Source: an uncultured cyanobacterium (GTDB lineage Bacteria; Cyanobacteriota; Vampirovibrionia; Vampirovibrionales; JAGQHJ01). From it: a DNA stretch of 41,249 bases. The notes beneath the pieces were generated by a model that saw nothing but the letters and a program-made list of their open reading frames with translations, did not search any database and had not been told where the DNA came from. The position numbers and the translations under genes were made by a program. Below are positions 1 through 9,566 of the stretch, in pieces. Location of the stretch: assembly GCA_937922745.1 (NCBI GenBank), contig CALAJO010000026.1, positions 1 through 41,249 on the forward strand. The letters run 5' to 3'. Position 1 is the stretch's first letter; each line of letters starts with the position of its first letter.

Positions 1-91
1 GGAGGTGTGTAAAGCCTTGCGCTTGAAATCCAGCCTCCTCCCGGCTATGATGAAGCGGTTCGGAATAACGTGAGGCATAGGAGAACACGCA

Positions 92-910
92 ATGACCCAG
101 GTATTGGACAAGGAAACGGCGAGCCACGCGCCCGTGTCGAATTTACTGAAAGGTAAAACCGGCCTTATTTTAGGGGTTGCCAACAAGTGGAGTATTGCCT
201 GGGCCATTGCGCAAGCGCTCTCCACCGCCGGGATGCGGCTGGTGTTTACCTACCAGGGAGAACGCTTCAAGAAGAACCTGGACGGCCTGGTGGACGGCAT
301 GGAAAATGTGCTGATGTACCCGTGTGATGTGACGGATGAAGCCCAGATTAAGGAAATGATCCAAAGCCTGGGCGGCGAAGTGGACGCGCTGGATTGCATT
401 GTGCATAGTGTGGCGTTTGCCAAGAAAGAAGAATTGGCCGGCGAGTTCCTGAACACCTCCAAGGAAGGTTACCTGCTGGCACAGGAAATCAGCTCCTACT
501 CGCTGACCGCGGTTTGCCGCGAAGCCCTGCCCCTGATGGAGAAGGCTGAAAGTGCCAGCGTGATTACACTGACTTACCTGGGTGGCGAAAAAGTGGTGAC
601 CAACTACAATGTGATGGGCGTCGCCAAAGCCGCGCTGGAAATGAGCGTCCGTTATTTGGCGGAAGACCTGGGGCCGCGTAACATTCGCGTTAACGCCATT
701 TCCGCCGGGCCGATTAAAACCCTGGCTGCAAGCGGCGTCTCCGGTTTTTCGGCTATCCTGGACACGATGAAGGAAAAAGCCCCGCTGCGTCGCAATGTGG
801 ATGCCTCCGATGTGGCCGACACCGCGTTGTTCCTGGCAAGCCACCTGTCCCGCGGCATCACCGGCGAAGTCATCCACGTGGATGCCGGATATCATATTAA
901 GGGATATTAA
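92..910 (+). CDS. fabI: enoyl-[acyl-carrier-protein] reductase (NADH), FabI-type
   Basis: ORF with FabI-like N-terminus (GLILGVANKWSIAWAIAQAL) and YNVMGVAKAALE catalytic Y-x6-K pattern; 272 aa, typical length. Confidence 0.95.
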   Translation: MTQVLDKETASHAPVSNLLKGKTGLILGVANKWSIAWAIAQALSTAGMRLVFTYQGERFKKNLDGLVDGMENVLMYPCDVTDEAQIKEMIQSLGGEVDALDCIVHSVAFAKKEELAGEFLNTSKEGYLLAQEISSYSLTAVCREALPLMEKAESASVITLTYLGGEKVVTNYNVMGVAKAALEMSVRYLAEDLGPRNIRVNAISAGPIKTLAASGVSGFSAILDTMKEKAPLRRNVDASDVADTALFLASHLSRGITGEVIHVDAGYHIKGY

Positions 911-1047
911 TCTAAATAAAGTGGTAATGTTTGCTGGTTGGAGCAGGGCCTTTTCATCCCATCTCTGCTAACCGCAGAGCCGGGAGCCCTTCTTTCCAAA
1001 TGAAGCCGCTTGTTGGCGGCTTCAAGCACTCTCCCTTAAGTTTTTTT

Positions 1048-1080
1048 GCCTTCGCTTGCGGCTACGCCGCTGCGCGCGGC
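1048..1080 (+). repeat. REP-like imperfect palindrome, copy A (GCCTTCGCTTGCGGCTACGCCGCTGCGCGCGGC)
   Basis: Intergenic imperfect palindrome resembling 9404-9438 and 9532-9566; followed at about 1110 by GGGTTCAAATTAA, also found beside the 9.4 kb copies. Confidence 0.5.
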
Positions 1081-1118
1081 AATATAAGGTCAATGCTTAT
1101 TTACTTGCTGGGTTCAAA

Positions 1119-1940
1119 TTAAATTAAAAAGGTCTTTTCGGGGATGTTTTCCTGTTGGATGGCCATGTAGCGCTGCACGATGCGGTAGCTTTCCTCCAGT
1201 TCCGGTTGGTTGAAGATTTCCAAAGCTAACGTGACCTTGTACGGAAGCTGAATGAGGTGGTTGATAAAGCCTTCCATATCCAGCGTGCCGTAGCTGTAAC
1301 CGCGATGCTCATCCTCGTGGCCGTAATTGTTGTGGGAATGGATATAGACCAACTGGTGTTCCAACTCATCCAGCCAGGCATTGACGGAAGCCTTGGAGAA
1401 AATGTTGGCATGGCCGGTGTCCAGGCATGCCTTAATCTGCAAATGGTTGATCCGATCGACCATGGCGCGTAGCTGACCGGGCTCTTCTTCCATAAAGTTT
1501 TCCAGCACAATGCTTAACCCCGGCGAATCCTGTAGGCATTCGGCGGCGAATTGTTGCCAGAAATCGATGGTGGCGTTCATCCACTCGGTTTTAACACGGG
1601 CGACGGAAAAGATGGTATTGAATTGCGAATGCACCACCAAGTAACGGCACCCTAAAGCTTTTGCGACGTTAACCGCCTGCTGGTAACGCAATTTGGAGGC
1701 CGCCGCAATATTCGGATCCAGGCTCACCGGGTTTAAGTCGTAAACCGGGCCATGCAGCGTTACCATGCCTCTAATGGGCGAAATCTTCTGCTTCCATTCC
1801 AAAATGGCTTCGTTTGGTTGATCCAGGATATCCGGACTGACGAAAACCGGAATCTCGTATCCCAACTGATGGGTTTGCGCAAAAACGAGCCCTTCATCTA
1901 CCCCGCTTTGCTTTGGCGCTGCCACCACCTGCTGGATCAT
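1119..1940 (-). CDS. sugar phosphate isomerase/epimerase-like TIM-barrel protein (AP endonuclease 2 superfamily)
   Basis: Sequence features such as VTLHGPVYDLNPVSLDP, IVLENFMEEEPGQL, CLDTGHANIFSKA, YIHSHNNYGHEDEHRGYSYG; start chosen at internal ATG (MIQQVV) preceded by AAGGAAGG rather than the long ORF start at 2069. Confidence 0.8.
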   Translation of the reverse strand: MIQQVVAAPKQSGVDEGLVFAQTHQLGYEIPVFVSPDILDQPNEAILEWKQKISPIRGMVTLHGPVYDLNPVSLDPNIAAASKLRYQQAVNVAKALGCRYLVVHSQFNTIFSVARVKTEWMNATIDFWQQFAAECLQDSPGLSIVLENFMEEEPGQLRAMVDRINHLQIKACLDTGHANIFSKASVNAWLDELEHQLVYIHSHNNYGHEDEHRGYSYGTLDMEGFINHLIQLPYKVTLALEIFNQPELEESYRIVQRYMAIQQENIPEKTFLI

Positions 1941-2125
1941 CGGCCCTTCCTTGTCACTACTCAACGTCCCCTGATTGTAACCAGTTTCGGCCTCCAGGGG
2001 AATCCATTGAAGAAGGGATCGTTGACGGTGCCGGTTGCTCGCATGCAGGTTTTCGTTTGAATAACCCATGTGTTTTCCCCAAAATAAGTCACACTGTTAG
2101 TAAGGCCTATGGAGAGAATGCTTTG

Positions 2126-2941
2126 ATGTCGTCTCAGAAATTGCGATTCTGCCTTCCTCAATGCGCCGGCATGGCGTTGCTGATGCTTTTGCTGGGCCAT
2201 CCGGCAGCACTGTCTGCGGATACCCTGAAAGGGCATATCGAGAAAAAGGCGGAAATTGTGAGTGATATGCTTCAGGGGCAGGTGATTGATTCGCAAACCC
2301 AGCACCCCATACCGGAGGCGCAGGTTACAGTCCCGGATCGCGGCTTCTCCATGCGCACGGACAAACAGGGCCGGTATCGTGTGCCGTTTTACCAAGGCCG
2401 GGATCCGGTAATTATGAGTATTGAAAAGCCGGGCTATGCTCCTTTTTCGCTGAGCATTACGGAGAATGCGCCCCCAACGTTTACAATACGGCTGGAAAAA
2501 CAAGGCCAGCGCCTGGTGTTGGACAACCAGTTACGGCACTTGGGCGATGGTAGCTTTTCACCTTACTCCAGCGCCGCCTTGAAATTCCGCAAGCCGCCGG
2601 ACGGCCCTGCCATCCGTATCCCCTTCAAAATCGATCCGGCTTCCCTGGGCGAGAACCCAACCTTGCGGATTGGCAGCGTCATTGGGCTGGATACCCCGCT
2701 AGAGCATATGCTTCGCGGCAGCATGACGCCGAATTCCGCATCACCCCTGCTCATCAAAATCAATAGCAGCATCATTGCCAGGTTACAGGTCAACGGGGAT
2801 AACATCGCCATCAAAATCCCCAAACATCTTCTCAAATCCGGCCAGAACACACTGGAAATTGAAGCAGGGTATCATTACCCCGAACCGGATCGGCTGGATT
2901 ACGACGATATGGAATTAATTCACCTGGTGTTAATCCCTTAA
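2126..2941 (+). CDS. secreted protein with carboxypeptidase-regulatory-like (CarboxypepD_reg) domain
   Basis: Internal ATG after GGAGAG; signal peptide MSSQKLRFCLPQCAGMALLMLLLGHPAALSA; GQVIDSQTQHPIPEAQVTVPDRGFSMRTDKQGRYRVPF is a typical regulatory-like domain. Confidence 0.75.
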   Translation: MSSQKLRFCLPQCAGMALLMLLLGHPAALSADTLKGHIEKKAEIVSDMLQGQVIDSQTQHPIPEAQVTVPDRGFSMRTDKQGRYRVPFYQGRDPVIMSIEKPGYAPFSLSITENAPPTFTIRLEKQGQRLVLDNQLRHLGDGSFSPYSSAALKFRKPPDGPAIRIPFKIDPASLGENPTLRIGSVIGLDTPLEHMLRGSMTPNSASPLLIKINSSIIARLQVNGDNIAIKIPKHLLKSGQNTLEIEAGYHYPEPDRLDYDDMELIHLVLIP

Positions 2942-3120
2942 CCTTTATTGCTACTTATATAGTTGTAAAAGTTTGTTTATTTTTCTCTGTAAGGCGGCAT
3001 TTTTTCCGCTTCATTGGGTTTACAAGGGTATATCTCGTTGGGAGATTTTTCGAAGTGATGTTGTGAGAATATGGGAGTTATTTGCATATGGATCGTGTGA
3101 TGTTTCAGCCATCCGCCAGG

Positions 3121-3503
3121 ATGAAGGTTTTTACCGCCAACCTACAGGCGCGTTGTGGCGGAACCGTGCCCCGTAAAAATGAAATGCATGAATTAAAAAT
3201 GCGGCCACTCTGGCAGCCGACAAAATAGCGTTTGGTAAACGCAAACCGGTTGAACCCAGTATTTTAGACCGGGCTAAGCAATCTTTGGAAGATTTGTGGA
3301 CAACCCGACAGGATGACCTGCCGATCCAGGCGGCCGCCATGTTGGCCGCGCAGGTCGATAGACCAGCGCTTCAATTGCCTGAACCTGTCTCAGCTTTATT
3401 ACAGCGAGTTGGCCTTATCGAAGCGGATGCTCAAGGGGGGTTACACGTTCCTGAAGCAATAAAGCCCGTTGTAATAGCATTTGCGAGAGAGAACAGTTTG
3501 TAA
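3121..3503 (+). pseudogene. frameshifted small protein carrying the DxIxFG leader motif
   Basis: ATG at 3121 reads MKVFTANLQARCGGTVPRKNEMHELK; after A5 at 3195-3199 a -1 shift continues NAATLAADKIAFGKRKPVEPSILDRAKQSLEDLWTTRQDDLP... into the track ORF 3285-3503; upstream frame-0 stop TGA at 3189. Confidence 0.55.
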
Positions 3504-3562
3504 TTATTTAACTGCCGTATTATAGTCAGGGTTTCAATTTATTGTTGAGAAAGGATGTAACG

Positions 3563-4069
3563 ATGGTTTTTCAAGTCACTTCCCTTGCAAATCGTCAAAC
3601 TTTGAGATTTGCAGGCGTCAATGAAGTTCGTCAGGTCATGGCGCTTGCCATTCGGGAAAAGCTTGAGGCGGAAGCGCTGGCAAACACAGGTGCGCATGGG
3701 ATGCCACATAATGTTGGCCCAGAACAGCGTTCCTCTGCTTTTTTGACAGCAGCATTGGTGGATGCCCCTGGAACGGATGAGTTTCTGGGTGATCCGACCC
3801 AATTGGACGTCCCGGTCTCATTCACAAACAAGCATGCAGCAGATCCCCCAGTGCAAGCCTCTATCCGCGACTTGATAGCAAACCCGTCTATTCAAAAGTC
3901 TTTAGGAATAAGTCTTGCCCCGCAACAAGCTAAGGCAGCTGTAGGTGGGTTTCTTCGTTCCCTGCGGTATTTAATCCAACATGAGCCCCACATGTTAGGC
4001 ATAGATATCCAGAAGCCGCCAGTATCCAAGCTGGATCAGTTTGAGCGTTCTCTCAATAGCCTTGCTTAG
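3563..4069 (+). CDS. hypothetical protein, short N-terminal LRFAG motif
   Basis: ORF; ATG at 3563 preceded by GAGAAAGGATG; no recognised domain. Confidence 0.65.
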   Translation: MVFQVTSLANRQTLRFAGVNEVRQVMALAIREKLEAEALANTGAHGMPHNVGPEQRSSAFLTAALVDAPGTDEFLGDPTQLDVPVSFTNKHAADPPVQASIRDLIANPSIQKSLGISLAPQQAKAAVGGFLRSLRYLIQHEPHMLGIDIQKPPVSKLDQFERSLNSLA

Positions 4070-4073
4070 TGCA

Positions 4074-4799
4074 TTATTGCGATTGAAGATTCCGGCGAAC
4101 GGGCCAGCGTTTAAATGAAATCGGGATGGGCTTGTAAACCAGGATAATACTGAGATTGAGGCAGAATAGCCCAAGCATAAAACCGGCAAGCACATCGGAT
4201 GGATAATGCACGCCCAGGTAAATGCGCGTTAACCCAATCGTCATCACCAAACTAAAGACCAGGAGCCCGGTGATAACCTTAAGCACCCAACTGCGGGTAT
4301 TGATGATAAACCAGTAAAGCAGGGCACCGTAAAAGCAGGTGGAAATAGCGGCATGCCCCGAGGGGAAACTGTACCCGACTTCCTGGTGAACCGGGGCTTC
4401 CAGCACCGGGCGCGACCGGTAAAACAGCTCCTTGATTAGAACGGTGAGCAATGCCCCGATACCCGTTGAGAGAAAAAGGAACAAGCCGTCTCTCCGGCGC
4501 TTGAGCAAGGTAAAAGCCGCCACAATGACCAACAGCAGTGTAAAAATGGTCAATGCCGATCCAAAATCCGTAATCATAACGACGAAACGGGTCTGATAGA
4601 GATTCGCAACCTGGTTGATGAGACTGACAATCCACTCATCATAAACGGTGATGTCGTCGCGCGTATACACATCCGCCGCCACGTCGATAAAACACCAGGC
4701 GGAAGCCAGCGCAATGAGGGATGGAAAAAACAGATCCATCCTCACCCAACGGATAATGAGTTCCAGAAAACGAATAATAGGGTCTTTCAGGCCGTTCAT
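4074..4799 (-). CDS. PAP2 superfamily (phosphatidic acid phosphatase type 2) membrane protein
   Basis: KELFYRSRP ... YSFPSGHAAIS ... GLTRIYLGVHYPSDVLAG: the three PAP2 signature motifs; multiple TM segments. Confidence 0.93.
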   Translation of the reverse strand: MNGLKDPIIRFLELIIRWVRMDLFFPSLIALASAWCFIDVAADVYTRDDITVYDEWIVSLINQVANLYQTRFVVMITDFGSALTIFTLLLVIVAAFTLLKRRRDGLFLFLSTGIGALLTVLIKELFYRSRPVLEAPVHQEVGYSFPSGHAAISTCFYGALLYWFIINTRSWVLKVITGLLVFSLVMTIGLTRIYLGVHYPSDVLAGFMLGLFCLNLSIILVYKPIPISFKRWPVRRNLQSQ

Positions 4800-4979
4800 A
4801 ATAGTATTCTCACAAAGTCTAATGCGCTAATCAATGGGATAAACCCAGTAACCTCAAACGGCTAGACGGACGGCGGACTGTTCACTAGACAGTCGACAGG
4901 CCATTATAGATGGTTGACTGATTGCCGTGGGGCATTTTGAAACGGTATAGTCTAAGTATCAACTACAGGAGGTGGCATT

Positions 4980-5174
4980 ATGGCAAACGAGACACAGTTT
5001 AAAGGCAAATGGAACGAAATCAAGGGGAAGATGAAGCAGGCTTACGGTGATCTCACCGACGATGATCTGGCCTACGAAGAGGGTAAGGAAGACGAACTGT
5101 ACGGCCGAATCCAGGGACGAATCGGCAAGGGCAAGGAAGATATTAAGCGAATGATTGATGACTTTGCCCGGTAA
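4980..5174 (+). CDS. CsbD family stress protein
   Basis: KGKWNEIKGKMKQAYGDLTDDDLAYEEGKEDELYGRIQGRIGKGKEDIKRMIDDF is the CsbD pattern; AGGAGGT SD directly upstream. Confidence 0.93.
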   Translation: MANETQFKGKWNEIKGKMKQAYGDLTDDDLAYEEGKEDELYGRIQGRIGKGKEDIKRMIDDFAR

Positions 5175-5213
5175 GCGCCAAATTTAGCCAAAAACTCCAT
5201 GTTCCTAACCATT

Positions 5214-5251
5214 ACAGCGCCTCGTTTTGCAGGGCGCTGTCTCTTTTTTAT
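5214..5251 (+). terminator. Rho-independent terminator after csbD-like gene
   Basis: ACAGCGCC-TCGTTTTGCAG-GGCGCTGT followed by CTCTTTTTT. Confidence 0.85.
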
Positions 5252-5342
5252 TGCTTGTAACATTTCAAGACGATCCCTTTTCAGCTGCGGCTGCTTTACC
5301 TATGATAAGTGGGTTTAATCATTCCAAAAAAAGGGAAAGCCC

Positions 5343-6041
5343 ATGCAAGTCAGTCCGATCCACCCGACCCAGGCGCGTCTCAATTCGGCCATGGGAACTG
5401 CAAGCCGCATTCTGATTCGTAACCAACCGGATGAAGTGTCTTTCCGGTTCGCTGCACAACAGTCCGCTTCGGTAGCCCAACCTCCCCTCTTTGATGAAGT
5501 GACGCAAAAGGTACTGAACGCCAAGGTTGCTGCCTTGCAGAAAGCCCTCCAGGCCGAGGAAGCATCCATCAGACTGAATGACGCCCTGACGGCCACCCGT
5601 ACCGCTTATGTCCAAATGTATAAGGGATGGAATGGCAGGAAACTCAAAAAAGCCGAGAGCAAAACAGGCATCCACCAGTCCAGCACCGCAGAAGCCGTCG
5701 CCAAAGTGCTACAGGCGGAAAGAAGGAAACTGGAAGGCCGTTTTGCCATGCAACGCGCTTTGGTATTGCCTTCTAGCGCTGAGAAAGCCTTAACCAAATT
5801 GCAGGAGATGCGCCTTGTCGTCCACCATACGGAAGGCCGGCAACGCGGCTACTGGATTACGCCGCTTGGGGCCGCAGTGCTTTACCAGCAAGACAAACTC
5901 AATCGGGAGGACATCCAGCCGGAAACGTTGGATCTGCTGGGGAAAGAAATTGCACAATGGCCGGAATACGTTGAAGCGCGCGCAGAGGAACAGCGTCATC
6001 GGATGGCCCAACAGTCAGAGGTCGCACCGGCGGCCCAATAA
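5343..6041 (+). CDS. hypothetical protein with DEVSF leader motif and winged-helix-like C-terminus
   Basis: ORF; N-term MQVSPIHPTQARLNSAMGTASRILIRNQPDEVSFRFA; C-term AEKALTKLQEMRLVVHHTEGRQRGYWITPLGAAVLYQ resembles a winged helix. Confidence 0.7.
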   Translation: MQVSPIHPTQARLNSAMGTASRILIRNQPDEVSFRFAAQQSASVAQPPLFDEVTQKVLNAKVAALQKALQAEEASIRLNDALTATRTAYVQMYKGWNGRKLKKAESKTGIHQSSTAEAVAKVLQAERRKLEGRFAMQRALVLPSSAEKALTKLQEMRLVVHHTEGRQRGYWITPLGAAVLYQQDKLNREDIQPETLDLLGKEIAQWPEYVEARAEEQRHRMAQQSEVAPAAQ

Positions 6042-6044
6042 CCA

Positions 6045-8951
6045 TTAATTGTCGTTGCTGACTGCAATCAGGTCGATGTAATCGGCTTTCTTATCGGAAG
6101 GTTGCGCATCTCCCGTTTCTTCCCCGGATTCCGTTTCTTCAACCAGCTCCACTTCGGCCACCTCAATCGGGTTGAGCCGCACCGGCAGATACTGCCCAGT
6201 GCTAATCGGCTGGCTCGATTCGCTGGCACCATTATGCCCGTTAGTCGGCATCCGTTCCGAAATCTGGCGAAAGGCGCTGGTTAACGTCTGATTCAGGATG
6301 TCATCGTTATGGCAAAGGAAGCGTTGGTTCTCCAAGGCTTGTAACGCTTCGCGCGTTTGCCCAATCCAGCCCAGGCTGCGAATCGTCATCCAGCGCAGCT
6401 CTGGTGGAATGGGCTGATGGACGGATTCCTTAAGGATGGATATCAGAATCTTTTCGACATCCGGGTTTTGCCGGGAGCCCAGGCGCTTGATGATTGACAG
6501 CTTCACGTCGATATTCTGATCCGGCATAAACAGGAAAGAGGAGATAAAAGGCAGCGCGGCCCTCAAATCCATCTGGAACAGGAGCATCAGCACTTCAGCC
6601 CACTGGTTGTTACGCGCATGTCCGTCCAGGTAGCCTTCCAGGATCGGAATAACGTCCGCCTTTTCGTAGTTTTGCAGAACGCGAACGATGGACTTGAACA
6701 GTGCGGTATCCCGTGTCTTTTCCAACATGCCGGCCAGCCTGTTCAAAAGCGGGGCCGATTTCACCTTGCGGATGGCCAGGCCATCCAGGCAAAGCTGCTG
6801 TATGGCGATATTTGCCTCATCCTCCAATGCCTCAATCAAGGCGGGCACCACGGCGCTATCTTCGCCGCTGCTTTGGGCCAGGCATTGAAAAGCCTGCTTG
6901 CGGACACCGTTATCTTCATCCCCGGTCAGCTTCAACACAGCCTGGATAATGACCGGCTTGGGATAGGGCAGGCCAACCCTGCCTAAGTACCCGGACAATT
7001 GCTTGCAGGAAGCCTCGCGAATCTTGGCATCTTCTTCGTCCAGCATGCCCAGCATGGATTCGATGACCGGCGGGGAACTCAACAAGCCCATACTCTCGAT
7101 GAGCGACAGTTTTATTGCTGCGGTTGCATCCGGCTGATGAACGGCGTCGATCAAGGTGGTTTCCACAAACTCGGTGAGTTCCGGGTTATCCAGCGTGGAC
7201 GCCATGGACAGGAACTCCTGCGTCTTCTCACGCGTCAGCTCGCCGGACTTGATGGAAAGCGGCAAGACTTTCCGGAGCGAGGCAATCTTGTCCGCCGCAG
7301 GGATATCTTCCTGTAGCGGCTGGCTTTTCTGCTTGAGGTAGGTGAGCATAAACGGCCCGGTAAAGCGAAAGCGTCCCTCGCCGGGCAACCGGCCATCCGG
7401 CTGGAGAAAATACTGCTGCTGCAAGCCGTCCAGCAAGCGAGAAATGATTCCACCCGCCTGCTGAATACCGGATAAGGCATTCTGCGCCTCCATTCGGCTA
7501 AACGTTCCAGCCTGGAACCGGCCGATAAGCCGGCCAATCGTCTTGAGAAACACGGTTTCCTCACCCACAAAACCCAGTTGAAGACGGGTAAACAGCAAGT
7601 CTATCAAGTCTTGGGGGTGGCTTACGGCATACCGTTCCTGATAGGTATCCCAATCCAGGATATGCAGGCCATTCTGGATCATATCGGTTTCTATCATATT
7701 CATGATCAGCTTCATCCATGCCGGGTTTCCCTGGCAAAGCCGAATGATTTCCTGGATGGTCCTGTCGTCCGGCTGCACGCCGATTTCCTTGAAATACTCC
7801 TTGAGGTGCTTCTGTAGCACACCGCCGCTAATGGGCGGAATCAGATACTTGGTGCGAAGGGCGTTGTACAGGCTGCCGCCCAGCACGTAACTTTCCTGCT
7901 CGCAGCGGGAAGCCAGCATCACCAGCAAACGGAAGTCGCGCTGCTCAACGGTCTGCCGCAGCACTTCACTCATCATGCCGCGAATATCGTTCCGGACCGG
8001 CTCGGTCGCCTCCAGCAGCATCTCCCATTGATCCACCACCAGGATAAAAGCGGACTGTTGGCCGCGGATGGCGCTATTGATAAAGACCAGCAGGTTAATC
8101 AGCGCCGCCTGAACATCCTGTACCGAAACCAGATTGGGATCGTCCGTCAGAGACTCGCTTTCTTCGGAAATGTCATCATCGGACGAGGCTGGGGACAGGT
8201 CAACCACCTCCGGGCTGGTGATTGCAGGCGTCATCAGGGAATCCGTGAGCATGGGCGACTGAAAGGCCTGCCCACCGGAGAGCTGGCGCGCCGTATTTTG
8301 GAGATTCCCAGCAATACGCTCCACCAATTGCACCGCCTGCTGCACATGCGGGTTAATGGGGTTGGCCAACGATACGGACAGTGTGACCCACGGGTTCAGC
8401 AACACCTTGGATAAGGTGGCAATGTCACTCTTGATAGCGGGGTTTAAACGTTTGAAAAAGGGAATCGCGCTGTAAATCGTCTGCGTCAGTTGTTCTTCCG
8501 CCAAGGCGGCGCGTTGCGTCCCGCTCATCGATTCCTGCAAGCGCAGCAACGCCACGGTTCGAACCAGGTCACCCTGGTTCCAGTTCAATCCCAAGGGATG
8601 CAGCACCTTGTTTGCCTCGTGCAACGCATCCTGAATTACCCCGTTAGCCAGGGACATGATCTGGGCCACAATCTGCGCAAAAAAGGTCTGGGCGGTGATT
8701 TGCTGGGGCCAGTTAATCCGCACCACGCAACTGCCGTAATGCTGTTCGGCCAAATCGATAAACGTCTCCAGCACGGCGCTCTTCCCGATGCCCTCGTTCC
8801 CGGAGACAAGGACGCCTTTCCCCTGACCGGTGCGGCACAGGGTCAGCAGTTTAATTAATTGTCGCAGCTCGTTTTTTCGCCCCAACAAGGACACGTTGTC
8901 CAGTAATTCAGCTTCCGTTGCAGGCGTTGAGGTCGTCAGCGGTATACCCAT
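6045..8951 (-). CDS. AAA/STAND-like ATPase with C-terminal HEAT-like repeats
   Basis: Walker A GNEGIGKS, Walker B-like AFILVVDQWE; C-terminal half with repeated alpha-helical pairs (IREASCKQLSGYLGRVG.., VRKQAFQCLAQSSGEDSAVVPALIEALEDE..); acidic tail. Confidence 0.85.
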   Translation of the reverse strand: MGIPLTTSTPATEAELLDNVSLLGRKNELRQLIKLLTLCRTGQGKGVLVSGNEGIGKSAVLETFIDLAEQHYGSCVVRINWPQQITAQTFFAQIVAQIMSLANGVIQDALHEANKVLHPLGLNWNQGDLVRTVALLRLQESMSGTQRAALAEEQLTQTIYSAIPFFKRLNPAIKSDIATLSKVLLNPWVTLSVSLANPINPHVQQAVQLVERIAGNLQNTARQLSGGQAFQSPMLTDSLMTPAITSPEVVDLSPASSDDDISEESESLTDDPNLVSVQDVQAALINLLVFINSAIRGQQSAFILVVDQWEMLLEATEPVRNDIRGMMSEVLRQTVEQRDFRLLVMLASRCEQESYVLGGSLYNALRTKYLIPPISGGVLQKHLKEYFKEIGVQPDDRTIQEIIRLCQGNPAWMKLIMNMIETDMIQNGLHILDWDTYQERYAVSHPQDLIDLLFTRLQLGFVGEETVFLKTIGRLIGRFQAGTFSRMEAQNALSGIQQAGGIISRLLDGLQQQYFLQPDGRLPGEGRFRFTGPFMLTYLKQKSQPLQEDIPAADKIASLRKVLPLSIKSGELTREKTQEFLSMASTLDNPELTEFVETTLIDAVHQPDATAAIKLSLIESMGLLSSPPVIESMLGMLDEEDAKIREASCKQLSGYLGRVGLPYPKPVIIQAVLKLTGDEDNGVRKQAFQCLAQSSGEDSAVVPALIEALEDEANIAIQQLCLDGLAIRKVKSAPLLNRLAGMLEKTRDTALFKSIVRVLQNYEKADVIPILEGYLDGHARNNQWAEVLMLLFQMDLRAALPFISSFLFMPDQNIDVKLSIIKRLGSRQNPDVEKILISILKESVHQPIPPELRWMTIRSLGWIGQTREALQALENQRFLCHNDDILNQTLTSAFRQISERMPTNGHNGASESSQPISTGQYLPVRLNPIEVAEVELVEETESGEETGDAQPSDKKADYIDLIAVSNDN

Positions 8952-9082
8952 TAATCCGTATACTTCCCATCCGCAAATCTTAACCGGTATGTTGCACTTA
9001 TTATACCGTATATTCGCCCTGTAGGTTGTTTATTCCTTCAGGCAATACATCACCGGGCCGATAAGTATCCCGCGCCCCGATC

Positions 9083-9313
9083 TCAGCGGGTGATATCGAA
9101 CCGGTGACGGGTGTGCGGCGTTGGATGGTCGATATAGGATTCCATCGTGCGGTATCGGGTGTCCAGCATCTGGTATCGTGATCGCGCCAGCACCATATTC
9201 CTGCGGATATTGAGCAGCGCCCGGCAAATGGTGACGCTCCGCCGCGTCATCACCGCCAGCGGGTTTTCGTGGAGGATCAGGTTGTACAGGCTGTTCAGGT
9301 AGATGCCAAGCAT
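9083..9313 (-). CDS. small conserved-looking helical protein, unknown function
   Basis: 76 aa ORF with GAGGT SD upstream of ATG at 9313; part of a small-protein cluster on the minus strand. Confidence 0.5.
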   Translation of the reverse strand: MLGIYLNSLYNLILHENPLAVMTRRSVTICRALLNIRRNMVLARSRYQMLDTRYRTMESYIDHPTPHTRHRFDITR

Positions 9314-9403
9314 GGGTTAGACCTCGTAGGGCTGGGTTGTTTGCAATGCTTGCTGGTTGCGCAGGGCCTGTTCCTGCCCTGCACCGACCCTTTTTCTTTT
9401 TCC

Positions 9404-9438
9404 GGCCTCAATCGCTGCTAACGCAGTTGCGCTCGGCC
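9404..9438 (+). repeat. REP-like palindrome copy B1 (GGCCTCAATCGCTGCTAACGCAGTTGCGCTCGGCC)
   Basis: 30/35 identical to the reverse complement of 9532-9566; each arm is itself a near-palindrome. Confidence 0.65.
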
Positions 9439-9531
9439 AGATTAATTTGAACCCGGTCTGAAAGTTACGCCTGTAAAAGGCTTTATATACGAATAGAATA
9501 GTGTCCTTATCAATCATGGCAATGTCAATAC

Positions 9532-9566
9532 GGCCGAGCGAAGCTGCGTCAGCAGCGAGCGAGGCC
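9532..9566 (-). repeat. REP-like palindrome copy B2 (inverted relative to B1)
   Basis: GGCCGAGCGAAGCTGCGTCAGCAGCGAGCGAGGCC; inverted partner of 9404-9438, 93 bp spacer. Confidence 0.65.

Noticed and set aside
170-895. Long antisense ORF opposite fabI (241 aa)
   Set aside because: Fully overlaps the clearly coding fabI; composition looks like a frame shadow (His/Gln-rich).
931-1122. 63-aa plus-strand ORF
   Set aside because: Consists largely of the intergenic repeat/palindrome region; no protein-like features.
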